Source: an uncultured Anaeromyxobacter sp. (GTDB lineage: Bacteria; Myxococcota; Myxococcia; Myxococcales; Anaeromyxobacteraceae). Taken from it: DNA of 48,777 nt. This document shows, one piece after another, positions 16,087-25,036 of the stretch (positions are counted from its first letter, which is position 1; each line of letters starts with the position of its first letter). Under the pieces are notes generated by a model. The model was not told where the DNA came from. It did no database searches and saw only the letters and a list, made by a program, of their open reading frames with translations. The stretch is taken from the NCBI GenBank assembly GCA_903855945.1, contig CAIOAK010000194.1, forward strand, positions 1 through 48,777, given 5' to 3'. The translations under genes were made by a program, and so were the position numbers.

Positions 16087-17982
16087 CTACTCCTCGAGTG
16101 TGGAGACGTCCCCGTCGGGGAGCCCCTGTGCCCGGGCCTTGAGCACCCGGCGCATGATCTTGCCGGAGCGGGTCTTGGGCAGCGAGTCCACGAAGGTGAT
16201 CTTCTCCGGCCGGACGATGGGGCCCATGTGCTTGCCCACGTGGGCCTTCACCTCGTCGGCCAGCTCCTCGCTCTCCTTGAAGCCCTTGCGGAGGATGCAG
16301 TAGGCGTAGATGGCCTGCCCCTTCACCTCGTGGGCGACGCCGATGACGGCCGCCTCGGCGACGGCCGGGTGGCTGACGAGCGCGCTCTCCACCTCGGCGG
16401 TGCCGAGACGGTAGCCCGCGACCTTGATGACGTCGTCGGTGCGGCCGATGACCCAGAAGTAGCCGTCCTTGTCCCGCTTGGCCGAGTCGCCGGCCATGTA
16501 CTTGCCGGGGTACTTGGTCCAGTACTGGTTCACGTAGCGTTCTGGGTCCTTGTAGATGGTGATGGCGGCGGCCGGCCAGGGGTTCTTGAGCGCGAGGAAG
16601 CCCTCCTCCCCGTCGGGCACGGCGTTGCCTTGCTCGTCCAGGATCTCGGCGTCCTGCCCGAAGAAGGGGCGGGTGGCCGAGCCGGGCTTGAGCGGGACCA
16701 CCGGCGTGGGGGTGAGCTGGAACATGCCGGTCTCGGTCTGCCACCAGGTGTCCATGATGGGGCAGCGACCCTTGCCGATGACCCGGTGGTACCACTTCCA
16801 GGCCTCGGGGTTGATGGGCTCGCCCACCGATCCGAGGATGCGGAGGGTGGAGAGGTCGTGCCGGTTGGGCCACGACTCGCCGAAGCGCATGAGCCCGCGG
16901 ATGGCCGTGGGCGCCGTGTAGAGGATGGTGATGCCGTACTTCTCGACGAGGTGCCACCAGCGGTTCGGGTAGGGGTAGGTGGGGGCGCCCTCGTACATGA
17001 AGGTGGTCGCACCCATGAGGAGCGGCCCGTACACGATGTACGAGTGGCCGGTGACCCAGCCGGGGTCGGCGGCGCACCAGTAGCGGTCCTCGTCCTTGAG
17101 ATCGAAGACGTACTTCAGCGTGGAGTGGACCCCCACCATGTAGCCGCCGTGGCAGTGGATGAGCCCCTTGGGCTTGCCCGTCGTGCCCGACGTGTAGAGC
17201 ATGTAGAGCGGGTCGTAGGCGTCCATCACCTCGGTGGCCGACACGCCGCTGGCGAGCGGCAGCTTCATGAGCTCGTGGTACCAGTAGTCGCGGCCGGCCT
17301 CCATGCGGACTTCCTGGGCGGTGCGCTGGACGACGATGACCGTCTCCACCGTGGGTGCGTGCCGGACCGCCTCGTCCACGATCTTCTTCAGCTCGACGAC
17401 CTTGCCGTTCATGAAGCCGCCGTCGGCGGTGACCACCACCTTCGACTCGCTGTCCTCGATGCGCCCCTGCAGCGCGTCCACGCTGAAGCCGCCGTAGACC
17501 ACCGAGTGGATGGCCCCGATCTTGGCGCAGGCGAGCATCGCGATGACGATCTCGGGGATGCGCGGCATGTAGATGGTGACCCGGTCGCCCTTGCGGACGC
17601 CCATGGCCTTCAGCACGTTGGCGAACTTGCAGACGTCCCGGTTGAGCGCGAAGTAGGAGTAGGTGCGGACCTCGTTGCGCTCGCCCACCCACACGAGGGA
17701 GAGCTTGTTCTTGCGCCAGCTCTTCTGGTGCCGGTCGAGCGCGTTGTGCACGATGTTGCACTGCGCGCCGGCGAACCACTTGTAGAAGGGCTTCTTGGAG
17801 TCGTCGAGGACCTTGTCCCACTTGCGGTACCACTCGAGCTCCTCCGCCTCCTTGGCCCAGAAGGCCAGCGGATCGGCCAGGGCGACCTTGGCGAACGCGT
17901 CCCAGTCCTTCACGCGAGCCTGGGCCACCACCTCGGGGGTCGGGTAGTACGTTTCACCGTCGGGCGAGATCCTGTCGGTCAT
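16087..17982 (-). CDS. acs: Acetyl-CoA synthetase
   Basis: The 631-residue enzyme makes acetyl-CoA from acetate, ATP and CoA through acetyl-AMP. Signature segments are YTSGTTGKPKG (P-loop), WWQTETG, YGITILYTAPTAIR and the C-terminal RSGKIMRR, whose Lys is the usual acetylation control site. The ATG at 17982 has GAGGA upstream; longer frames reach into the divergent ldcA gene and are not real. Length and motif order match the AMP-forming ACS family closely. Acetate assimilation is the likely role. Confidence 0.97.
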   Translation of the reverse strand: MTDRISPDGETYYPTPEVVAQARVKDWDAFAKVALADPLAFWAKEAEELEWYRKWDKVLDDSKKPFYKWFAGAQCNIVHNALDRHQKSWRKNKLSLVWVGERNEVRTYSYFALNRDVCKFANVLKAMGVRKGDRVTIYMPRIPEIVIAMLACAKIGAIHSVVYGGFSVDALQGRIEDSESKVVVTADGGFMNGKVVELKKIVDEAVRHAPTVETVIVVQRTAQEVRMEAGRDYWYHELMKLPLASGVSATEVMDAYDPLYMLYTSGTTGKPKGLIHCHGGYMVGVHSTLKYVFDLKDEDRYWCAADPGWVTGHSYIVYGPLLMGATTFMYEGAPTYPYPNRWWHLVEKYGITILYTAPTAIRGLMRFGESWPNRHDLSTLRILGSVGEPINPEAWKWYHRVIGKGRCPIMDTWWQTETGMFQLTPTPVVPLKPGSATRPFFGQDAEILDEQGNAVPDGEEGFLALKNPWPAAAITIYKDPERYVNQYWTKYPGKYMAGDSAKRDKDGYFWVIGRTDDVIKVAGYRLGTAEVESALVSHPAVAEAAVIGVAHEVKGQAIYAYCILRKGFKESEELADEVKAHVGKHMGPIVRPEKITFVDSLPKTRSGKIMRRVLKARAQGLPDGDVSTLEE

Positions 17983-18126
17983 GTCGGCGGTCCTCGTGGG
18001 CTGCGGGCGCGGTTGCCCGAGCAGGGAAAGGTAACAAATCGAGCGGGTCGTAGCCCGGTGAAACCATTGTGCGCCGCGCGATCGTGACGCGTTGCGGCGA
18101 TCTCGACCGGGGGGGGCCGGGCGGAT

Positions 18127-19089
18127 ATGCTCCGCCGCGTGATCAAGCCGCCAGCCTTGAAGAGGGGGGACGTCGTCCGGATCGTCGCCCCGTCCGGGCC
18201 GTTCGACCCGGAGGCCTTCGAGAAGGGGCTCGCCGTGATGCGGGACCGGCTGGGGCTCGTTCCCCGGATGCGGGACGACATCCGGACGCGGACCGGCTAC
18301 CTGGCCGGCGACGACGCCCGGCGGCTGGCCGAGTGGCACGAGGCGGCGAGCGATCCCGAGGCGAAGGCGGTCTGGTGCGCCCGGGGAGGGTACGGGTCCA
18401 CGCGGCTCTTGCCCCGGCTCGAGGCGGCCCGGATCCTCCATCCTCCCAAGGTTTTCGTGGGGTTCAGCGACATCACGGCGCTCCACGTGCTGCTCAACCG
18501 GAGCGGGCTCGTCACCGTCCACGGGCCGGTCGTGACCCAGCTCGGGCGGCTCGGGCCGGAGGCGCTCGCCCACCTGGAAGGGCTGCTCTTCGGGGGGGCG
18601 CCGCCGCTCGCCGACCGTCGGGCTCCCGTGCCGCCGCCGGGCCGGGGGGTCGTCGGGCGGGCCACCTTGCGGGCCGGGGTGGCGTCGGGGCAGCTCCTGG
18701 GCGGGTCGCTCACCATCCTCGCGAACCTCTGCGGGACCCCCTGGCAGCCTCGGTTTGCGGGGGCGATCCTCTTCCTGGAGGACGTCGGGGAGCGGCCGTA
18801 TCGCATCGATCGGATGCTCGTGCAGCTCCGACTCTCCGGGGCGCTCGACCGGGTGGTGGGGGTGGCCCTCGGGCAGTTCACCCAGTGTGACGATCCCGAC
18901 ATGGACGGCGTCGAGGTGGTCCGCCGGGTGGCCTGGGACCTGGGGGTGCCGGCCGTGGAGGGGATCCCCGCGGGGCACGAGGACGACAACTTCGCCCTGC
19001 CTTTCGGGTCGATGGTGACGGTCGTGGCCCCGCGGACGGCCGAGGACGGGCCGCCCCGGCTCACCTTCGAGCAGGGCGCGACCACGTGA
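18127..19089 (+). CDS. ldcA: LD-carboxypeptidase (murein tetrapeptidase, S66 family)
   Basis: The 320-residue cytoplasmic enzyme removes the terminal D-Ala from murein tetrapeptides. The S66 triad is visible: Ser in GFSDITALH, Glu in LFLEDVGE, and His in PAGHEDDN. The N-terminus IKPPALKRGDVVRIVAPSGP is typical. GTG at 18139 is an alternative start. Its stop overlaps the next gene by GTGA, and mpl follows, so the operon makes and then re-uses the tripeptide. There is no signal peptide, as expected for a recycling enzyme. Confidence 0.94.
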   Translation: MLRRVIKPPALKRGDVVRIVAPSGPFDPEAFEKGLAVMRDRLGLVPRMRDDIRTRTGYLAGDDARRLAEWHEAASDPEAKAVWCARGGYGSTRLLPRLEAARILHPPKVFVGFSDITALHVLLNRSGLVTVHGPVVTQLGRLGPEALAHLEGLLFGGAPPLADRRAPVPPPGRGVVGRATLRAGVASGQLLGGSLTILANLCGTPWQPRFAGAILFLEDVGERPYRIDRMLVQLRLSGALDRVVGVALGQFTQCDDPDMDGVEVVRRVAWDLGVPAVEGIPAGHEDDNFALPFGSMVTVVAPRTAEDGPPRLTFEQGATT

Positions 19090-20228
19090 AGCTCGGTTAC
19101 GCGGTGCCGCCCGAGGTGGCGCAGGCCTGGGATGCGGCGGTCCTCCACGACGGGGTGAACGTCTACGCGTCCCGGGGAGGGGTTCCCGGGGAGGCGGCGG
19201 GTGGTCCCCGGGCCTCGCCCCCCGTCCTCTTCGACGTGGCGTCGCTCACCAAGCCGCTGGTGGTGGGGACGCTCGTTTCACTATTAGTGAAAGAGGGGGC
19301 CGTCGGGCTCGACGTCCCGGCCGTGGAGTGGCTTCCGCGCTTCACGGGGGGCGGCAAGGAGCGGGTGACGGTGCGGCAGCTGCTCGCGCATTCGAGCGGG
19401 CTTCCCTGGTGGAGGCCCTGGTTCGAGCAGGCCATGGCCGATCCGGTGGCGGGGAGGGCGTTCTTGCCGCCGGTGGAGCGGCCGGCCGATCTCACGGAGG
19501 CCTTCGCGCGCGGGCGGGAGATCGTGGAGGAGGCGCTCTGGGCGGAGCCGCTGGAGGCGGAGCCGGGGGCGCGGGCGGTCTACGGGGATCCGGGGTACCT
19601 GGCGCTGGGGTTCCTGCTCGAGAAGGCGGGGGGCGCGCCGCTCGACCGGCTCTTCGCCGAGCGGGTGGCGGCGAAGATCGGGCTCGGCGATACCTTCTTC
19701 GTGACGGCGGGGCGGCTCGCCACCGGGCAGGGGCCCTGCACGGGGCGGAACTACGCGCCCACCGAGAGGTGCGAGCACCGGCACGAGGTGAACCAGGGGA
19801 CGGTGAACGACGACAACGCCTGGGCCGTCGGGGGCGTGGCGGGGCACGCCGGCCTCTTCTCCACCGCGTCCGACGTGGCGCGGCTCGGGCAGGAATGGCT
19901 CCTCGCCATGGAGAGTCACGGACGGATCCTCGACCCCCGCGTGGCCCGGGAGTTCGCGCGCCGGGACCCGACGCCGGGGAGCGAGCGGGCGCTCGCGTGG
20001 GACACGCCGAGCGGCGAGGCGTCGTCGATCGGCTCGAAGCTGGGGCGCGGACCGCTCGGCGCGATCGGCCACCTGGGCTACACGGGGTGCTCGCTCTGGA
20101 TCGACCGGGACCGGCGGCTCGTCTGCGCGCTGCTCACGAACCACGTCCATCCGGGCGGGCGGCGGCCGGCGGAGATGTTGGCGGCGAGGCGGGCCTTCCA
20201 CGACGCGGTGGCGAAGGCGGTGGGGTGA
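19086..20228 (+). CDS. Serine hydrolase of the beta-lactamase/esterase family
   Basis: The 380-residue protein has the class C/PBP fold: SxxK in VASLTKP (about 55), Tyr in VYGDPGYLALG (about 165), and HxG in GHLGYTG (about 330). It has no obvious signal peptide, so it may act in the cytoplasm. It lies between ldcA and mpl with overlaps at both ends (GTGA on the left). A peptidase or amidase step on murein fragments is a reasonable inference, but related proteins hydrolyse many esters and amides. Confidence 0.85.
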   Translation: MKLGYAVPPEVAQAWDAAVLHDGVNVYASRGGVPGEAAGGPRASPPVLFDVASLTKPLVVGTLVSLLVKEGAVGLDVPAVEWLPRFTGGGKERVTVRQLLAHSSGLPWWRPWFEQAMADPVAGRAFLPPVERPADLTEAFARGREIVEEALWAEPLEAEPGARAVYGDPGYLALGFLLEKAGGAPLDRLFAERVAAKIGLGDTFFVTAGRLATGQGPCTGRNYAPTERCEHRHEVNQGTVNDDNAWAVGGVAGHAGLFSTASDVARLGQEWLLAMESHGRILDPRVAREFARRDPTPGSERALAWDTPSGEASSIGSKLGRGPLGAIGHLGYTGCSLWIDRDRRLVCALLTNHVHPGGRRPAEMLAARRAFHDAVAKAVG

Positions 20229-20233
20229 ACGGG

Positions 20234-21682
20234 ATGGGGATCGACTGGTCGAAGGTGAGGCGGGTGCACCTCATCGGGGTGGCGGGGACGGGGATGGGCT
20301 CCTTCGCCGGCATGTTGAAGGCCGCCGGCTACGAGGTGACCGGGTCGGACGAGAACGTCTACCCGCCCATGTCCACGCAGCTCGAGCGCTGGGGCATCGA
20401 GGCGATGCAGGGCTACCGGGCGGAGAACCTGGACCGGGCGCGGCCGGACGTGGTGGTGGTGGGAAACGTGGTCCGTGCGGTGAATCCCGAGGCGGCGGCC
20501 ATGCGGGAGCGGGGGCTGCCCCACGTGTCGTTCCCCGAGGCGCTGGGCGAGCTCTTCATCGGGCCGAGGCACGGCGTCGTCGTCGTGGGGACCCACGGGA
20601 AGACCACGACGAGCGCGTTGATGGGGTTCGTCCTCCACCACGCGGGGCGGGATCCGTCGTTCCTGGTGGGAGGGGTGACCCGAGACTTCGACTCCAACTT
20701 CCGGCTGGGCGGGGGGGAGGCCTTCGTCGTCGAGGGGGACGAGTACGACACCGCCTACTTCGACAAGGGGCCGAAGTTCCTGCACTACCGGCCCCGGACG
20801 GCCATATTCACTAGTTGTGAACTTGACCACGCCGACATCTACCGGGACGAGGCGCATTACCGGAGCGCCTTCGAGCGGTTCGTCGAGATCCTGCCGGAGG
20901 ACGGGTACCTGGCGGCCTGCTCGACCTGGCCGAGCGTGGTGGAGATCGCGCGGAAGGCTCGCTGCGGGATGGAGACCTACTCGGTGGAGCGGCCGGCCGA
21001 CTGGGAGGCGCGCGGGCTCACGCTGGGGGCGGACGGGGCGCGGTTCCGGCTGGTGCGGGCGGGGCGGGAGCTCGGGGCGGTGCGGCTCTCGGTGGGCGGG
21101 GCGCACAACGTGGAGAACGCGCTCGGGGTGGCCGCGGCGGCGACGCGGCTCGGGCTGTCGTTCGGGGAGATCGCGGCGGGTCTGGAGGCCTTCCGGGGCG
21201 TGAAGCGGCGGCAGGAGGTGCGGGGGGTCGAGCGGGGCGTGACGGTGATCGACGACTTCGCCCACCACCCCACGGCGGTGGAGCGGACGCTGGCGGCCAT
21301 CCAGGGGTCGTATCCGGGGGCGCGGCTGCTCGTGGCGTTCGAGCCGCGGTCCAACACGTCGCGAAGGAACCTGCATCAGGAGGAGTACGGGCGCAGCTTC
21401 GGCTCGGCGTCGCGGGTGTGGCTGCTCACGCCGGCGCCGACCGACCGGGTGCCGGAGGAGGAGCGGCTCGACGTGGCGCGGGTCGCGGCCGATGTGGCGG
21501 CGCGGGGCGTGCCGGCGCGGGCCTGCGGGACGGTGGAGGAGATCGTCGCCGAGATGGTGGCCGAGGCGCGGGCGGGGGACGTGGTGGTGGCGATGTCGAA
21601 CGGGGCGTTCGGGGGGATCTGGGGGAGGGTGCTGGGGGGCCTCGTCGGGGTGCCCTTCCGTGGTGCCGGCGGTCCGGGGTAG
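20234..21682 (+). CDS. mpl: UDP-MurNAc:murein tripeptide ligase
   Basis: The 482-residue Mur ligase attaches recycled L-Ala-gamma-D-Glu-meso-DAP to UDP-MurNAc in one step. Visible motifs are the Rossmann start GVAGTGMGS, ATP loop GTHGKTTT, VEGDEYDTAYFD, DDFAHHPTAV and FEPRSNTSRR. EGDEYDTAYFD and a tripeptide-specific family layout point to Mpl rather than MurC. The start is either ATG 20234 or the overlapping GTG 20225. It completes the ldcA - hydrolase - mpl unit. The protein implies meso-DAP peptidoglycan. Confidence 0.94.
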   Translation: MGIDWSKVRRVHLIGVAGTGMGSFAGMLKAAGYEVTGSDENVYPPMSTQLERWGIEAMQGYRAENLDRARPDVVVVGNVVRAVNPEAAAMRERGLPHVSFPEALGELFIGPRHGVVVVGTHGKTTTSALMGFVLHHAGRDPSFLVGGVTRDFDSNFRLGGGEAFVVEGDEYDTAYFDKGPKFLHYRPRTAIFTSCELDHADIYRDEAHYRSAFERFVEILPEDGYLAACSTWPSVVEIARKARCGMETYSVERPADWEARGLTLGADGARFRLVRAGRELGAVRLSVGGAHNVENALGVAAAATRLGLSFGEIAAGLEAFRGVKRRQEVRGVERGVTVIDDFAHHPTAVERTLAAIQGSYPGARLLVAFEPRSNTSRRNLHQEEYGRSFGSASRVWLLTPAPTDRVPEEERLDVARVAADVAARGVPARACGTVEEIVAEMVAEARAGDVVVAMSNGAFGGIWGRVLGGLVGVPFRGAGGPG

Positions 21683-21741
21683 GGCGCGACGAGGCCAGCC
21701 GGGCGCGATGCTCCGAGGTCCCGATCGGTCCCGTTGACCTC

Positions 21742-22074
21742 TCAGCCGTGCGATGGGCGCAGCTTTCCGGTTCTGTCGCTTCGGTGCGCCGGCACCCGAG
21801 ATCGCCCCAGGCGATGCTCGGCGTCCCAGAGATCCACAGCGATCTGGAGATTCAGCCAGAGGGCCGGGGTGGTTCCGAGGACGCGAGAGAGCAAGATGGC
21901 CGTCTCTGCCGTGACGGCTCGGCGTCCGGCGATGACGGCGTTGACCCGCTGGATCGGAACGCCCATGCGAGCGGCCAGCTCGACCTGGGTGATGCCCGCG
22001 GGACGGAGGAACTCCTCGAGGAGCATCTCACCGGGGGGCGTTGGGCGACGCTTCATGGTGGCGGTGGTGAGCAT
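21742..22074 (-). CDS. higA: HigA-type antitoxin (XRE helix-turn-helix)
   Basis: The 110-residue protein has a HigA-like helix-turn-helix: TPPGEMLLEEFLRPAGITQVELAARMGVPIQRVNAVIAGRRAVTAETA. It neutralises HigB and represses the operon. It lies 9 nt after higB, in the toxin-first order typical of hig modules. The C-terminal tail (RSRVPAHRSDRTGKLRPSHG) is longer and more basic than usual. The probable target operator is upstream of higB. Confidence 0.93.
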   Translation of the reverse strand: MLTTATMKRRPTPPGEMLLEEFLRPAGITQVELAARMGVPIQRVNAVIAGRRAVTAETAILLSRVLGTTPALWLNLQIAVDLWDAEHRLGRSRVPAHRSDRTGKLRPSHG

Positions 22075-22083
22075 TGTCTCTCC

Positions 22084-22383
22084 TCAGTGGTAGTCCACGA
22101 GCTGGACCTGGGACGCGTTCCCGCCGTCGAACCGGAAGGTGATTCGGAACTGGTCATTCACCCGGATGCTGTAGAAGCCGGCGCGGTCCCCTTTGAGCCG
22201 CTCCAGCCGGTTCCCGGGCGGTACCGTCAAGTCACGGATGTCGCCGGCCGCACCGATGAGGTCGAGCTTGCGCCGCGCCGCCCGGCGGACGTCTTCCCCG
22301 AACCGACGGGCCGCACGGGATTCCGTTCCAACGTGGACAACGTGGACGTCCCGGGTGGCATCGTCCAGGTAGCCGACGATCAT
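22084..22383 (-). CDS. higB: HigB-type mRNA interferase toxin (RelE superfamily)
   Basis: The 99-residue toxin cleaves mRNA on the ribosome. The C-terminal half has the family pattern: RRAARRKLDLI, DLTVPPGNRLERLKGDRAGFYSIRVNDQFRITF and VDYH. Basic residues near Arg/Lys 37-40 and the C-terminal His are in the usual catalytic places. The first third (YLDDATRDVHVVHVG) differs from the commonest HigB proteins. No disruption is seen, so it is probably functional. Confidence 0.93.
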   Translation of the reverse strand: MIVGYLDDATRDVHVVHVGTESRAARRFGEDVRRAARRKLDLIGAAGDIRDLTVPPGNRLERLKGDRAGFYSIRVNDQFRITFRFDGGNASQVQLVDYH

Positions 22384-22406
22384 GCGAACAAGGTAGCCAG
22401 CGTCCT

Positions 22407-22435
22407 AATGAACGTCAAGCGTTCAAGTGTTCATT
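22407..22435 (-). promoter_or_regulatory. higBA operator: Probable HigA operator
   Basis: Just upstream of the higB start is a 6-bp perfect dyad with a 5-nt spacer, TGAACGTCAAGCGTTCA (22409-22425). It is nested in a wider dyad, AATGAAC (22407-22413) and GTTCATT (22429-22435). This nested symmetry suits a dimeric helix-turn-helix repressor. From 22436 to 22515 I see nothing else. Confidence 0.6.
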
Positions 22436-22515
22436 CGGTCTTCCGGTCTTCGCGTACGCCGGCGTGGCCTCGTCGGGGCGCCCTTCCACGGACGCGGCGC
22501 CGAAGGCGATCCCCG

Positions 22516-23538
22516 TTACGTCGTGTGACAGATCAGGCACATGGAATTGCCCCCGATCTGCGCCCGCGTTCCCTTCCACCCCGGCGGGTGCGGATTCACG
22601 CGCCCGGTGCTGTGGCAGGCCACGCAGATCGACTGCGCGCCCTGGTTGTGGCAGGCCGCGCAGGAGAGGATGTTCTGGCGGGCCGCCTGGCCGTGGATGG
22701 AGATCCAGCCCTGCGGGTGCGGACGCAGCGAGTTCGCGCTGCCGCCCGGCGCCACGTTCTGGAAGGCGTGGCAGCTCTGGCAGTAGCCCGTGCCGTGGCA
22801 CTTCGTGCAGCTCGTGGGGTCGGCCTGCTGCTCGATGGCGTGGCGGGAGATCCAGTCGCCGCGGTGGATGAACTCGGCCGTCACCTTCTCCGGGAACTGG
22901 ACGGAGGGCGGCATCGGACGCGTGGTCGCCGTGTGGCACTGCGAGCACATGGTCTGATCGTGGCAGGCCGTGCAGGTGTTCACCGACGCCTTGGCCCACT
23001 TGCCGTGGGTCTCGAGCCAGGCGGCCTCGTGGGAGTAGTTCTGGAGCGGCTTCTCGTAGGCCTTGAGGTCGCGGTGGCAGGGCGTGCAGCGACCCACCGC
23101 GTAGTCCTGCTTGTGGTTGTGGCAGTCGGTGCAGACCGACATCGGCGGCGTCAGCACCTTGAAGGTGCCGGGCTCGGCGATCTTGGAATGGCAGACCAGG
23201 CACTCGTCCTTCACCCCCTTGAGGCGGGGAAGGTGGGCCGAGTGGTCGAAGCGAACCACCGGGGCGAAACGCTGCACCGGCTTGTAGTCGGGAACCGGGT
23301 CGTGGCAGCCGAGGCAGAGCTCGTTCTTCAGCGGCAGCGCCACGTCGACGACGTTCTCCTTGAGCACCGAGGCCTTGAGGATGGGCGCGTGACACTCGGC
23401 GCAGGCCACCCCGGACTCGATGTGCATCTGGTGCGGGAACTTGTAGGGCTGCGGCGCGGGCGCCTCGGCCTTCTTCGCCCCGTTCTGGCAGCCGAGGGCG
23501 GCGATCGCGAGAGGCAGGAGCAGGAGCCGGGGGTTCAT
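22516..23538 (-). CDS. Dodecahaem (12 CXXCH) cytochrome c lipoprotein
   Basis: The 340-residue protein has a lipobox ending in Cys17 (LPLAIAALGC) and twelve CxxCH haem sites, from CAECH near residue 47 to CLICH near the C-terminus. The high haem density indicates an electron wire. The ATG overlaps the stop of the porin gene by 4 nt (ATGA), so they are coupled. Together they resemble Gram-negative porin-cytochrome complexes that carry electrons across the outer membrane to metals or other extracellular acceptors. Orientation (inner or outer leaflet) cannot be read from sequence. Confidence 0.93.
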   Translation of the reverse strand: MNPRLLLLPLAIAALGCQNGAKKAEAPAPQPYKFPHQMHIESGVACAECHAPILKASVLKENVVDVALPLKNELCLGCHDPVPDYKPVQRFAPVVRFDHSAHLPRLKGVKDECLVCHSKIAEPGTFKVLTPPMSVCTDCHNHKQDYAVGRCTPCHRDLKAYEKPLQNYSHEAAWLETHGKWAKASVNTCTACHDQTMCSQCHTATTRPMPPSVQFPEKVTAEFIHRGDWISRHAIEQQADPTSCTKCHGTGYCQSCHAFQNVAPGGSANSLRPHPQGWISIHGQAARQNILSCAACHNQGAQSICVACHSTGRVNPHPPGWKGTRAQIGGNSMCLICHTT

Positions 23539-24887
23539 TCGTACACCTCGCGGGACCGGTACGTCGCGTTGTAGGTGAGCTTGACGAGCCCGTTCACGTA
23601 GCTCGTGTAGTAGGGGGTGGAGCCGCCCTGGAGCGCGCCCACCACCGCGAAGCCGCCGCCGACGTCGTAGCCGAGCGTGGCCGAGCCGATGATCGACTGC
23701 TTGACCAGGTTCACCACGTCGTCGAACCAGTAGCCCTGGAAGTCGAGCGTGCCGGTGAAGCCGTAGGCCTTGGCGGAGGCGAAGGCGCGGGCCTGCCAGT
23801 AGCCCTGGTCGGGCATCCAGAGGCGCGAGGTCTCGGCTCCCACCGTGGTGGTCTTGGTCGGCCGCCAGGTGGCCCGCAGGAAGTAGCGGTTGCCGCCCGT
23901 GTCGGTGCTGCCGAAGGTGCTCCACTCCTCGAAGATGTGCCGGTAGCCCACCTCGAAGTCGAGGGGGACGTGGACCTTGAACTGCTCGAGTCCGACCCGC
24001 GCCGTGGCCCCGACGTACTGGTGGGTGTTGTCGGAGAAGACCCAGAGGATCGAGTTGTAGGGGAGGGCCAGCGACGGCACCGAGTAGGTGTACTCGGCCG
24101 TGAACTGCAGGAACTGGGTGACCGGGAAGACGAGGCTCAGGTTGGCGTCGGCGACCTGGCCGCCGAAGCCGGAGTAGTAGTCGCCGGCGAAGAGGCTCCA
24201 GTCGAGGTAGCCGAGCAGGTAGGCCCAGGAGACCGGCGAGAAGCGCAGGTCCACGGCCAGGTCCTCGCGGGTCGCGGCGCCGTCGTTCCAGGAGAAGGCC
24301 GCCGAGGCGCCGACGTTGAGCCAGGAGGTCCAGGCGAAGCCGAGCCGGCCGCCCACGGCCAGGTTCCCGATGGTGGGGGCGGCGGAGAAGATGCTGCCGT
24401 AGGCCGTGAAGCGCTGGGTGGTGGGGGCGCCGACGTAGGCGTCGAGGGTCACCATCTTGTGGATGACCAGCTGGAGGGCGCCGCCGTCGAGCTGCAGCAT
24501 CCGGGAGTTGCCGTAGCCGATGGTCTGGCGCCCCAGGGTGACGCGGAGCTGGTTGTCGAGGAAGCGCCCCTGCACCCAGGCGAGGTTCAGGTCGGCGCTC
24601 AGGGCGCCCGTGTTGGTGTAGCCGTTCCACCAGGGGTTCGAGCCGAGGTTCGCGGCGCCCCAGCCATCCACCTGGAAGTAGAGCTTTCCGCCCGGGATGT
24701 CGACCTCACGCCCGGTGAGCGTCAGGAACTCGTAGAGGGGGACGACCTCCGTCGTCGCGCCGGCCCGCCACTGGGACTGGATGTTGAGCTGCGTGCTGGA
24801 GGTTGCCTCCAGCTCGCTCGCGCGACCGGTCGCCGGCGCGAGGAGCGCGGCGGCGGCGAGGTAAGCGATGCCGAGCCTGAGTCTCAT
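23535..24887 (-). CDS. Outer-membrane beta-barrel protein paired with the cytochrome
   Basis: The 450-residue protein has a signal peptide (IAYLAAAALLAPATGRASE) and a pattern of alternating hydrophobic/polar segments with many aromatic ends (about 14-18 strands). No cysteine is present, unlike MtrB-type porins with a CxxC. The sequence is DUF-like and I recognise no exact family. Coupling to the 12-haem cytochrome implies that it forms the barrel sheath of a conduit. It is first in the operon. An alternative is a general porin expressed with an unrelated cytochrome. Confidence 0.8.
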   Translation of the reverse strand: MRLRLGIAYLAAAALLAPATGRASELEATSSTQLNIQSQWRAGATTEVVPLYEFLTLTGREVDIPGGKLYFQVDGWGAANLGSNPWWNGYTNTGALSADLNLAWVQGRFLDNQLRVTLGRQTIGYGNSRMLQLDGGALQLVIHKMVTLDAYVGAPTTQRFTAYGSIFSAAPTIGNLAVGGRLGFAWTSWLNVGASAAFSWNDGAATREDLAVDLRFSPVSWAYLLGYLDWSLFAGDYYSGFGGQVADANLSLVFPVTQFLQFTAEYTYSVPSLALPYNSILWVFSDNTHQYVGATARVGLEQFKVHVPLDFEVGYRHIFEEWSTFGSTDTGGNRYFLRATWRPTKTTTVGAETSRLWMPDQGYWQARAFASAKAYGFTGTLDFQGYWFDDVVNLVKQSIIGSATLGYDVGGGFAVVGALQGGSTPYYTSYVNGLVKLTYNATYRSREVYE

Positions 24888-25036
24888 GTGGAGTCCGTCC
24901 GGGTTCGAGTCAAGGCCCGATGGAATACCCCATCAGGAACGATTTTGACAGGCCCTGTCGGTGGATCAGGAGACAAGAACCTCTTGCCCGTTCGGGGGGT
25001 TCGGGTATGGGTGGACCCCCTCCGGAGGGCCTCCCT

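Noticed and set aside
14995-18087. 1030-residue plus ORF opposite acs and FKBP
   Set aside because: Gly/Val/His-rich antisense shadow of acs and the isomerases.
24920-25036. Upstream ATG starts for the M2 peptidase
   Set aside because: Signal peptide and GGAGG point to TTG 25037.
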